Source: JACPLA01 sp035291905 (lineage in GTDB: Bacteria > Bacteroidota > Ignavibacteria > UBA10030). Taken from it: DNA of 64,000 nt. Every line of letters starts with the position of its first letter. Position 1 is the stretch's first letter. Made by a program: the position numbers and the translations under genes. The notes below the pieces were generated by a model. The model saw only the letters and a program-made list of their open reading frames with translations. It was not told where the DNA came from and ran no database searches. Location of the stretch: the NCBI GenBank assembly GCA_035291905.1, contig DATDRF010000103.1:1-64000 (forward strand), given 5' to 3'. Below are positions 36,132 through 43,459 of this stretch, piece by piece.

Positions 36132-38326
36132 TTTCGAAAGACGAGATACGGCGAATCATCCGCACCGATCATCACGATCCGTTCTCAGTTCTTGGCATCC
36201 ATCAAGATGACGGCGGAATTGCGGTTCGTGCTTTCCTTCCCGAGGCTGTATCGGCTTTTGTGGTCGAGAAAAAGGGGAATAAGAAAGCCGAAACCCGGAT
36301 GGAGAAACTTGACGATGGGGGATTCTTTGAAGCGCGGTTCCCCGATCGGACATCGGTATTTTCTTATTCCCTCAAGCGCGTTGAACGTGACGGAAGTACA
36401 GCGACGTTTGAGGATTCTTATCGTTTCCTGCCGACACTGACCGAATTCGATCTGCATCTCTTCGGCGCAGGGGATCATCATCATCTTTATGAGAAGCTCG
36501 GCGCGCATTATGCGGAAGTCGAGGGCCTCGGGGGAGTGCAGTTTGCGGTTTGGGCTCCTAATGCCCGGAGTGTGAGTCTTGTCGGCGACTTCAACGGATG
36601 GGATCGGCGCAGGCATGCCATGCGGGTCCTGGGATCATCCGGAATATGGGAAATCTTTGTCCCGGGACTTGCAGAAGGCGAGCTGTACAAGTACCAGGTG
36701 AAAACAAAAGACGGCCGTCTGCTGGATAAGACTGATCCGTTTGGATTTGCCATGGAAACAAGACCGAGGACAGCGTCCCGTGTCGATTTTCTGCATCATC
36801 ATCGCTGGCAGGACAAGGCTTGGCTGGATAGAAGGGCTTCTGAGGATATCATGGCGAGACCTGTTGCCGCCTATGAGATCCACCTGGGATCGTGGATGCG
36901 CGTCACCGAAGAAGGGAACAGGTGGCTGACGTACAGGGAACTTGCAGAGAAGTTGATTCCCTATGTTCGTGAACGCGGTTTTAACTACGTAGAGCTGCTT
37001 CCCATCCTCGAACACCCTCTTGATGCATCGTGGGGGTATCAGGTGACCGGTTACTTTGCACCGACGAGCCGTTTTGGCCGCCCGGAAGATTTCATGTTCT
37101 TTGTAGACCAATGTCACCAGAACGGAATTGGAGTGATCCTCGACTGGGTGCCGGCGCATTTTCCCAAGGACTCCCATGCGCTGGGGCAATTTGACGGAAC
37201 GGCGTTGTATGAACACGCCGACCCGCGCAAGGGAGAACATCAGGATTGGGGGACGCTGATTTTCAATTATGGAAGGAATGAAGTACGTAACTTTTTGTTG
37301 AGCAGCGCACTCTTCTGGCTTGATAAATATCACCTCGACGGCATTCGCATCGACGCGGTCGCATCGATGCTGTATCTTGACTATTCACGGAAGGAGGGGG
37401 AGTGGCTCCCGAACAAATACGGAGGCCGCGAGAATCTGGAGGCACTTGATTTCCTCCGCCATTTGAACGGTGTCGTTCATCAGTATTTCCCCGGCGTCCT
37501 GATGATTGCTGAGGAATCGACCGCCTGGCCCGGCGTTACGAACGGTCTCGAATTCGGCGGCCTTGGGTTCGATCTGAAATGGAACATGGGATGGATGCAT
37601 GACACGCTGGAGTACTTTTTGAAAGATCCCATCTACCGCTCGCATCACCAGGGGAAACTGACATTTGCGTTGCTGTATGCGTTTACGGAACGGTTCATGC
37701 TTCCTCTCTCGCATGATGAGGTCGTCCACGGGAAGGGATCGCTGCTGAGGAAGATGCCGGGAGATGACTGGCAGAAGTTCGCCAACCTGAGGCTGCTGCT
37801 TTCGCTCATGTACACGTTCCCTGGGAAGAAACTCCTGTTCATGGGAGGCGAATTGGCGCAATGGGATGAGTGGTATCATGAACGTTCGCTCGATTGGCAT
37901 TTATTGAACTACGGCCCGCATAAGGGCGTTCAACGGCTGATCGACGATCTGAATCGGCTTTACTGCAAAGAGCAGGCGCTGCATCAGGTCGATTTTCATT
38001 ATTCGGGATTCGAGTGGATCGATTTTCACGATGCATCGAACAGTGTGATATCGTTTGAGCGAAAAGCGGCCGATGCGAGAGAGCGCGTCATTGTCGTCCT
38101 GAATTTCACTCCGATTCCGAGGGACAACTACCGGGTCGGCGTCCCTGAAAAATCGGCCTATGCGGAGCTTCTTAACAGCGATTCGCAGTTCTACGGTGGA
38201 GGAAATATCGGTAACATCGGTATGATCGAATCAGTGGATGTTGCGATGCATGGCCGTCCTTATTCGCTTCCGTTGGTGTTGCCGCCGCTGGCTGCGCTTG
38301 TCCTTAAGGTTAAAACCCGGAAGTAA
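36128..38326 (+). CDS. glgB: 1,4-alpha-glucan branching enzyme
   Basis: 732 residues, GH13 family. An N-terminal N1/CBM48 region (FSVLGIHQDDGG; then WAPNARSVSLVGDFNGWD near residue 140) precedes the barrel. The nucleophile is Asp409 in RIDAVASMLY and the acid/base is Glu462 in MIAEEST; LSHDEVVHGKGSL is the fourth GH13 region. It makes alpha-1,6 branches in glycogen. No other glycogen gene lies in the window. After its stop there are 108 bp with no clear terminator. Confidence 0.97.
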   Translation: MISKDEIRRIIRTDHHDPFSVLGIHQDDGGIAVRAFLPEAVSAFVVEKKGNKKAETRMEKLDDGGFFEARFPDRTSVFSYSLKRVERDGSTATFEDSYRFLPTLTEFDLHLFGAGDHHHLYEKLGAHYAEVEGLGGVQFAVWAPNARSVSLVGDFNGWDRRRHAMRVLGSSGIWEIFVPGLAEGELYKYQVKTKDGRLLDKTDPFGFAMETRPRTASRVDFLHHHRWQDKAWLDRRASEDIMARPVAAYEIHLGSWMRVTEEGNRWLTYRELAEKLIPYVRERGFNYVELLPILEHPLDASWGYQVTGYFAPTSRFGRPEDFMFFVDQCHQNGIGVILDWVPAHFPKDSHALGQFDGTALYEHADPRKGEHQDWGTLIFNYGRNEVRNFLLSSALFWLDKYHLDGIRIDAVASMLYLDYSRKEGEWLPNKYGGRENLEALDFLRHLNGVVHQYFPGVLMIAEESTAWPGVTNGLEFGGLGFDLKWNMGWMHDTLEYFLKDPIYRSHHQGKLTFALLYAFTERFMLPLSHDEVVHGKGSLLRKMPGDDWQKFANLRLLLSLMYTFPGKKLLFMGGELAQWDEWYHERSLDWHLLNYGPHKGVQRLIDDLNRLYCKEQALHQVDFHYSGFEWIDFHDASNSVISFERKAADARERVIVVLNFTPIPRDNYRVGVPEKSAYAELLNSDSQFYGGGNIGNIGMIESVDVAMHGRPYSLPLVLPPLAALVLKVKTRK

Positions 38327-38434
38327 ATGGTTCTCTTTCCCGTTACCGGAGGAGCAAGTCTTCTTGTCTTTTGACGAAATTCTTTCTACCATGAATGAAA
38401 TTGTCGCTTAAGTAATCTATCCGAGAATCACCGC

Positions 38435-39163
38435 ATGCCTGCAAAACCCCTCCGCCTACTTGTTGTTGATGACCAGGATTCATTCCGAATGAGCCTCGAA
38501 ATCGCGCTGACAATGTCCGATAAGCACGAGGTGACAATGAGTGACTCCGGTGAAGATGCGATTGAGAAACTGAAGGCCGATCAGTTTGATGTCGTTCTTT
38601 TGGATTACAAAATGCCGGGTCTCTCGGGCCTTGACGTCCTTGCGTGGATGCACGAGAACAGGGTCGATTCGCCGGTGATCATGCTTACCGCAGCCGGATC
38701 GGAAGAGGTGGCTGTCGAAGCGATGAAGTTGGGTGCCTACGACTACCTTTCAAAAGAGCACATTGAAATCGATCGCCTTCCTCTGGTTATCAACAGCGTC
38801 TTTGAACGGTACCTCTACAGAAGAGAGGTCTTGCGCCGCGAGCGGGAAGAACATCAAATGCGGCAGCAACAGCAGGATCTCGCCTCGCTGCAAATGTTCC
38901 AGAATACAGTCAGCTCGATCGGACAGTTTGTCAACAACAGCCTCGCCGTACTGTCAAAAAGAATAGCTGAGACCGAAACGGACCTTCTTCAGTACGTGAC
39001 AAACGACGGGCGCAAGTCGTTTCGCGATTCCTTCTCAGCCCTGAAACAGGATTTCGATGTTGCATTTTCAGGCCTCAAGTCCATGTTGGACCTTACGACC
39101 CTCGTTACTCAAAAACTCGAAGGGATCCAGAACCCAAAGAGTACCGACCAGCCGAAGCAGTAA
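38435..39163 (+). CDS. Response regulator: receiver domain plus coiled-coil, no DNA-binding domain
   Basis: 242 residues. Complete receiver domain (about 5-125) with the acidic pair Asp12/Asp13, phospho-acceptor Asp57 (LLDYKMPG), Thr85 and Lys107, all canonical. After an arginine- and glutamine-rich coiled-coil (RREVLRREREEHQMRQQQQD), the C-terminal 90 residues are helical with no recognisable output domain, so it likely acts by protein contact. It ends 9 bp before the hybrid kinase gene and is presumably its partner. Confidence 0.87.
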   Translation: MPAKPLRLLVVDDQDSFRMSLEIALTMSDKHEVTMSDSGEDAIEKLKADQFDVVLLDYKMPGLSGLDVLAWMHENRVDSPVIMLTAAGSEEVAVEAMKLGAYDYLSKEHIEIDRLPLVINSVFERYLYRREVLRREREEHQMRQQQQDLASLQMFQNTVSSIGQFVNNSLAVLSKRIAETETDLLQYVTNDGRKSFRDSFSALKQDFDVAFSGLKSMLDLTTLVTQKLEGIQNPKSTDQPKQ

Positions 39164-39172
39164 TCCGCCGCG

Positions 39173-40861
39173 ATGCCGAATCGGCTTTCCACCCGCCCCG
39201 CAAAGCTCCCTCGGGACGACAATCAACGGTCAAAAAAAGAACTTCTCAAAGAACTGAGAATGCTTCGCCGTCAGTACGTGAACTTGAAAATCCTCAAGTA
39301 TGAGCACGACAAAGCTCTTGCAGCGCTGAAGGAAAGCCAGGAGAAGTATCGCAGAATTGTCGAAAGTGCGAGCGACATCATCTACCGAACAGATGAGCGC
39401 GGGTATTTCACGTACGCCAATCATGCTGCAGTTCGGATCATCGGGTATCCGATCAAGGAGATTTTGGGCAGGAATTACATGGAGCTCCTCCGCCCGGATT
39501 ATCGTAAGAAAGCGTATCGTCACTACACGATGCAAACAGAACAGCGGATCCCGAGCACCTACTTCGAATTCCCCGCCGTGTCAAATGAGGGTGAGACTGT
39601 TTGGCTTGGACAGAACGTTCAGCTGATCATGCAAGGGAAGAAGATCGTCGAACTGCAGGCGGTCGCAAGGGATATCACTGAGGTCAAACGCGCGGAGGAA
39701 GAAAGAGCTCGTTTGGAGGTTCAGCTTCGCCAGTCCCAGAAAATGGAATCGATCGGGAGGCTTGCCGGCGGCATAGCTCACGATTTCAACAACATCCTGG
39801 GAATTATTCTCGCCCATGTCAGTCTCCTGGAGCGTTCCGATCTTCCTGCCGAACAAAAGTCTTCAAGTATCGAAGCCTTGAACAGGACAGTCGGATGAGC
39901 CAAGGGAATGGTCGGTGAACTCCTGACCCTGGCGCGAAAGAGCGAACCATCATTGGAGTATCTGGATGTCGAAAAGGCAATTCGGGAATTTGCCCCGGTC
40001 ATCGAGGGGACATTCCCGCGGTCGATTTCATTGTCGATTCGATGTACGCGGGGATTGCCCGGCATCGACGCCGATCCGAACCAATTTCACCAGCTTCTCC
40101 TCAATCTGTTTGTGAACGCGCGCGATGCCATGCCCAATGGGGGGAAGATCGAGGTGACAACCGAACAATATTTCGGCGAGTCTGTGCGGATGATATTTCG
40201 GGAAGCGGAAGAAACGCCGTACGTCGGGATCAGGGTGAAAGACACGGGCATCGGAATGGACGAGTCCACGAGGGTGCGTATCTTCGAGCCGTTCTTCTCT
40301 ACAAAGCCGCAGGGAAGAGGAACGGGCCTTGGGTTGGCTGTGGCATACGGAATCATCAAGAGTCACCGTGGATTTGTCGATGTGGAAAGCAACCCGGGAA
40401 AAGGATCGACGTTCTTCTTGTTTTTTCCGAAGGGGGTCCGCACTCCAAGGGCGGCTGCGCCCGTGCGGAAACAGGCAACTACCCCCGGTGGGAATGAGAC
40501 GATTCTCTTTGTCGAGGATGAAGATCTCCTCCGTGAAGTCATATCGAAGATACTGAAAGAAAAGGGGTACACGGTCCTTGAGGCAGTGGACGGAATAGGG
40601 GCGGTCGATGTATTCATGAAGAATCATAAGCAGATTGACCTTGTGCTTTCCGACTTCGGATTACCGAAACTCGGCGGATGGGAAGCGTGCATTACGATGA
40701 AGGAAATCAAACCTGAGGTGCGGGTCATTCTGGCGAGCGGCTTTATTGAGCCGGCAGTCAGGAATGAAATGGCAATAGCGGGAATCACAACGTTCGTCCA
40801 GAAGCCTTACGTCCCTGACGAGGTTCTGCAAAACATCAGGGAATTGATGAAAAAGGGATGA
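39173..40861 (+). pseudogene. PAS hybrid histidine kinase broken by an in-frame TGA
   Basis: One reading frame runs through 39173-40861 with a single internal TGA at 39896-39898. Upstream of the stop: N-terminal helix, PAS domain (about residues 55-165), PAC, and a HisKA segment with the phospho-accepting His203 (AGGIAHDFNNILG). Downstream in the same frame: ATPase domain with N-box LNLFVNARDAM, DTGIGMD, RGTGLGLAVAYGI, and a C-terminal receiver (FVEDEDLLRE, DLVLSDFGLP, KPY). The TGA replaces the R of a typical R-A-K-G-(L/M)-V stretch of HisKA helix 2, so CGA to TGA is the simplest event. Both halves are still clean, so the loss is recent or a sequencing error; separate translation from the ATG at 39908 seems less likely. 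Confidence 0.8.
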
Positions 40862-40869
40862 CGTTTTCT
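40862..40869. repeat. Left 8-bp target-site duplication of MITE-like element 1
   Basis: CGTTTTCT here is repeated exactly at 41064-41071, on the other side of the element. Exact flanking direct repeats are the footprint of transposition. Confidence 0.85.
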
Positions 40870-41063
40870 GGTAGTGGGTCAGTTTGATGTAATCTTCAAC
40901 GCGAAGGCGCAGAGGTCGCAGCCGACCATTCCGCCATATTGAAATGGTGAATTGATCACTTCGGCAGGCAGGTCTGCGTCCTCCCCGCCTGCCTCAAAGA
41001 TCTTATTGAGGCGGGCAGGCGCGACTCTGCGTTGTAGTCTAGTATTGAAACTGACCCACTACC
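40870..41063. mobile_element. MITE-like element, copy 1 (194 bp)
   Basis: Non-coding element with perfect 16-bp terminal inverted repeats: GGTAGTGGGTCAGTTT at 40870-40885 and its exact reverse complement at 41048-41063. It is flanked by exact 8-bp direct repeats. The interior shares several blocks with copy 2 at 58398-58554, for example CACTTCGGCAGGCAGGTCTG and GCGACTCTGCGTTGTAGTCT, and carries an extra hairpin segment of about 37 nt. It has no ORF and would need a transposase supplied in trans; no transposase gene is in this window. It lies directly after the broken kinase gene. Confidence 0.85.
41005..41031. repeat. Extra internal hairpin of MITE copy 1
   Basis: GCCTCAA pairs with TTGAGGC around AGATCTTA (approximate placement within the segment), and the stem extends outwards through imperfect pairing of the GCCTGCC/GGCGGGC flanks. 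Copy 2 lacks this part, and the 37-bp length difference between the copies matches it. Confidence 0.55.
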
Positions 41064-41071
41064 CGTTTTCT
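41064..41071. repeat. Right 8-bp target-site duplication of MITE-like element 1
   Basis: CGTTTTCT, identical to 40862-40869. Confidence 0.85.
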
Positions 41072-41099
41072 TGAAGTCAGGGTGAAAGTTTTGTATTTT
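41071..41099 (+). promoter_or_regulatory. Candidate promoter upstream of tRNA-Arg
   Basis: TTGAAG (41071-41076), 17 bp, TATTTT (41094-41099). The first T of the -35 box is the last base of the MITE target duplication. It would give a leader of about 115 nt before the tRNA, which is long, so the assignment is tentative. The same TTGAAG-17-TA(T/A)TTT arrangement precedes tRNA-Lys. Confidence 0.3.
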
Positions 41100-41175
41100 C
41101 CATTATTGCACGCGCCCGTACCCGCCAACATCACCCACGAACGCTTTTTTTGTGAGTGGCAGTGATTTTTGAGCG

Positions 41176-41193
41176 TCCCGCCACAAGGCGGGA
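41176..41193. repeat. Small dyad in front of tRNA-Arg
   Basis: TCCCGCC-ACAA-GGCGGGA, a perfect 7-bp stem with a 4-nt loop and no T run, 30 bp upstream of the tRNA. It is REP-like in character; function unknown. Confidence 0.6.
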
Positions 41194-41222
41194 TCTGGAC
41201 AAGTGCTTCAAAGAATTTCATA

Positions 41223-41296
41223 GCCCCCGTAGCTCAGATGGATAGAGCAGCGGTTTCCTAAACCGCTTGTCGGACGTTCGAGTCGTCTCGGGGGCA
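41223..41296 (+). tRNA. tRNA-Arg (anticodon CCT)
   Basis: 74 nt and a full cloverleaf: acceptor GCCCCCG/CGGGGGC, D-stem GCTC/GAGC, anticodon stem GCGGT/ACCGC with loop TTCCTAA (anticodon CCT, reading AGG), T-stem GGACG/CGTCT with one G-T pair and loop TTCGAGT, discriminator A. CCA is not encoded. A damaged copy of its 3' half follows. Confidence 0.95.
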
Positions 41297-41300
41297 CAAT

Positions 41301-41371
41301 CGGTTTCACCGTTGTCGGACGTTCTCAGCCGTAGGCTGATCCGCCTTTGGCGGAGAGTCGTCTCGGGGGCA
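41301..41371 (+). repeat. Degenerate copy of the tRNA-Arg 3' half, interrupted in the T-loop
   Basis: Starting 50 bp after position 41251 of the tRNA, the sequence repeats from the anticodon arm onward: CGGTTTC, then ACCG (CTAA lost), TTGTCGGACGTTC, and after a 30-bp insertion GAGTCGTCTCGGGGGCAC. It lacks the 5' half and an intact anticodon loop, so it is not a tRNA gene. The match outside the insertion is essentially exact. Confidence 0.9.
41325..41354. repeat. 30-bp double-dyad insertion in the tRNA copy
   Basis: Two perfect head-to-tail dyads of identical design, TCAGCC-GTA-GGCTGA (41325-41339) and TCCGCC-TTT-GGCGGA (41340-41354), inserted exactly between TTC and GAG of the T-loop. There is no duplication of target bases. 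This compact palindromic unit resembles REP-type elements more than an insertion sequence. Confidence 0.85.
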
Positions 41372-41527
41372 CTATCTCCCGGGAATTTTGTGGGATTCGG
41401 AGTGATTTGGATTTGCTTCCCTCATTGACTTTTTGGGGAAAAAGCGCAACTATGAAAAACATGTTTTCGGCCCCTCCCGCCGCAAGACTTCTCCACTGAG
41501 ATCTCACTACTGGAACGGAGAGTTGTT

Positions 41528-43168
41528 GTGGATTCATCCCAAGCACTGAATGCCCTTCACTTCGGAAGAGTAGACGCAGAAACCGATTACCGGCTCAGCC
41601 AATGCTTCGTTGGGACAGAGATGCTTCGTCAGGCCCTGCTTCCCCAACATTCGCTCTTCATCGGCCCCAAGGGATCAGGGAAGAGCGCCCTCTTCAGACT
41701 TCTCTGCGATGACCTCGGTCCATGGAAATCGCTCCTGCCCAAGGGATATGAGATCATCTACAGAATCCCGGCCACCGGACTCCAGAGTGAGAAATACCTC
41801 TCGGGAGTCGACCTTGACGAGTTGAGCCCCCAGACGGCAAACGATTTTCGGTCTTTCTGGCTCCTGTATATCGGCCTCAAGACTGCGACGACCCTGGTGG
41901 AAGACCAGCGGATGCAGCATCTTGCGTCACATGCAGAGAATAGTCGGATCAGGGAACAATACGCATCGTTGTCGCGTATTGTGAGAACGCTCGGTCTCGT
42001 CGAAGCGGCAAATTCCGTGGAAAAGATCAAACAGAAGATCGACAGTCTGATCGAATCCCCCGAGAATTCTCTGCCAATTTCGGGAGAAGTGGGGAAACGG
42101 CTGTCGGTGAGTTTCCGCAACCGCACCGGGATCGCCATTATCACGCTGCTCGATATCATCGACGGCCTCCTGCAGGAAACAAAATGCCTTTCCTGGATCC
42201 TTCTCGACAAGCTGGATCTCCTCTTCTTTGATGACATCACCAAACTGCGGACATCGATAGCCGGTTTGGTGCAGCTTCTTGTGGAATACAGCGACCGGTT
42301 CAAGAACATCCATTTCAAAGTCTTTCTCCGAAGGGATATTTATAAGCAGCTGCGGATTGTCAACAAATCTCATCTTGTCAGTTACACCCATGACATGAGA
42401 TGGCGAGGGCCGTGGCTGATCAAGCTGTTGGTCGCGCGTGCGGTTTCCGACGAGCGTGTGCAAAAACACTGCGAGTCAATTGTGGGTGAACAAGTCGATG
42501 TCGGAAAGGTCATCAACGGCACCGACGAACTTGTCTTGAAGGTGTTTTATTCGATTTTCGAGGAGCGAATGGGGATCATCAAGCGGGAAGGATTCGGCCC
42601 GCACACGCACGAGTGGATTCTGAAGAGGCTGGTCGACGGACTTGGAATGAGCTTCCCGAGAGAGATTATCCATCTTGGGAACGTCGCTGTTCAGAGACAA
42701 CGTGAGATTATCCGGAGAGAGGGCCTCTCGGAGCGGAGCAAGCTGGTTGGGGGGAGAGCTCTGCGCAAGGCATTCGATGCGGTGTCTGCGTACCGTTGTG
42801 ACACCTACCTCAACTCGGAGTTTCCTCACCTCGCCGGGCACATCGATGCCTTCCGCGGAAAAGAGGTATCGACGTTCGAGCGCGACGAATTGTATCGCGC
42901 CTTTGAAGAGTTACAGCCCAGCGGCGACGACGCAATCAGAGCTGTTCACGACGTAGGGCTCATTACTCCGATAGGAAAGAACGTCGATTCAGCGCTCAAG
43001 TTTGAGGTCCCTCTGCTGTACCGAAGTGGGCTCGGTATTGTTGAACGCAAGCTGAAGAAACGAAATCGGAAAGTTCGTTCGATGGAAGAGAAGAAGCCGC
43101 AGCAATCGGAATACTCCAAGCCTGAGAAGAACGAACAGGAAGAAATGAACATCCCGCTTTCTCTCTGA
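41528..43168 (+). CDS. Orphan P-loop ATPase (Sll1717-like)
   Basis: 546 residues from a GTG start with AACGGAG about 7 bp upstream. The N-terminus LHFGRVDAETD followed by FVGTEMLRQAL and Walker A GPKGSGKS (residues 46-53) resembles the Sll1717-type P-loop ATPases, which start FGxxDAExD. A Walker B-like strand WILLDKLDLLFFDD is near residue 222. Helical regions follow, and the last 40 residues are a charged, Lys/Glu-rich tail. The function of the family is not known to me; relatives are often accessory genes. It stands alone between the tRNA-Arg patch and proS, with its own terminator. A C10 run directly follows the stop codon. Confidence 0.72.
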   Translation: MDSSQALNALHFGRVDAETDYRLSQCFVGTEMLRQALLPQHSLFIGPKGSGKSALFRLLCDDLGPWKSLLPKGYEIIYRIPATGLQSEKYLSGVDLDELSPQTANDFRSFWLLYIGLKTATTLVEDQRMQHLASHAENSRIREQYASLSRIVRTLGLVEAANSVEKIKQKIDSLIESPENSLPISGEVGKRLSVSFRNRTGIAIITLLDIIDGLLQETKCLSWILLDKLDLLFFDDITKLRTSIAGLVQLLVEYSDRFKNIHFKVFLRRDIYKQLRIVNKSHLVSYTHDMRWRGPWLIKLLVARAVSDERVQKHCESIVGEQVDVGKVINGTDELVLKVFYSIFEERMGIIKREGFGPHTHEWILKRLVDGLGMSFPREIIHLGNVAVQRQREIIRREGLSERSKLVGGRALRKAFDAVSAYRCDTYLNSEFPHLAGHIDAFRGKEVSTFERDELYRAFEELQPSGDDAIRAVHDVGLITPIGKNVDSALKFEVPLLYRSGLGIVERKLKKRNRKVRSMEEKKPQQSEYSKPEKNEQEEMNIPLSL

Positions 43169-43186
43169 CCCCCCCCCCTAAAAAAT

Positions 43187-43217
43187 AAACCGACTGATTT
43201 TGTCAGTCGGTTTTTTT
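43187..43217 (+). terminator. Rho-independent terminator after the P-loop ATPase
   Basis: An 11-bp perfect stem AAACCGACTGA/TCAGTCGGTTT (43187-43197 with 43203-43213), loop TTTTG, and four more T residues. The A-rich 5' side means it could also work on the opposite strand. Confidence 0.93.
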
Positions 43218-43375
43218 ACTGGTTGGGAGGAACCAGTTTTTGAACCCGCCGAAGCGAGCTCAAACTCACTACCCAAGATAGAAGATTGCCTCGATCAAGC
43301 TGTGACAAAAGTCACCAGAGACGGGTTGCCGGAAAAATCCTTTCGCTCACGTGTCCGCAGTAGATAGTCCTAGGG

Positions 43376-43417
43376 AGGAAACGGTTTCCTTGATTTCGAA
43401 GAGAAGTTTGGTACATT
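43376..43417 (+). promoter_or_regulatory. Candidate proS promoter with overlapping palindrome
   Basis: TTGATT (43390-43395), 16 bp, TACATT (43412-43417); predicted leader about 36 nt. The perfect palindrome AGGAAA-CGG-TTTCCT (43376-43390) overlaps the first base of the -35 box and is a possible operator. The remainder of the 291-bp gap after the ATPase holds only the terminator and no ORF I believe. Confidence 0.35.
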
Positions 43418-43459
43418 GGACTGCTGCCAAGAGAATTCCACATCAACGCTTTAGGGCCC

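Noticed and set aside
39896..39898. TGA as selenocysteine or recoded sense codon in the histidine kinase
   Set aside because: TGA ends many genes here (ATGA overlaps at der, mtaB, glgB, lolC/E and others), RF2 is intact, and no SECIS-like hairpin or Sec-type site is apparent at an Arg position.
41301..41371. Second functional tRNA gene or intron-containing tRNA
   Set aside because: The 5' half (acceptor strand, D-arm) is missing and the anticodon loop is deleted; the 30-bp insert consists of palindromes, not a self-splicing or archaeal-type intron.
41297..41527. Integrated island bounded by the tRNA-Arg 3' duplication
   Set aside because: The two copies are only about 50 bp apart with no integrase or cargo between them; I keep it only as a scar or tandem duplication.
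43391..43459. T-box riboswitch upstream of proS
   Set aside because: The stretch TTTGGTACATTGG looks like part of a T-box, but the conserved core TGGNACCGCG and an antiterminator/terminator pair after it are missing.
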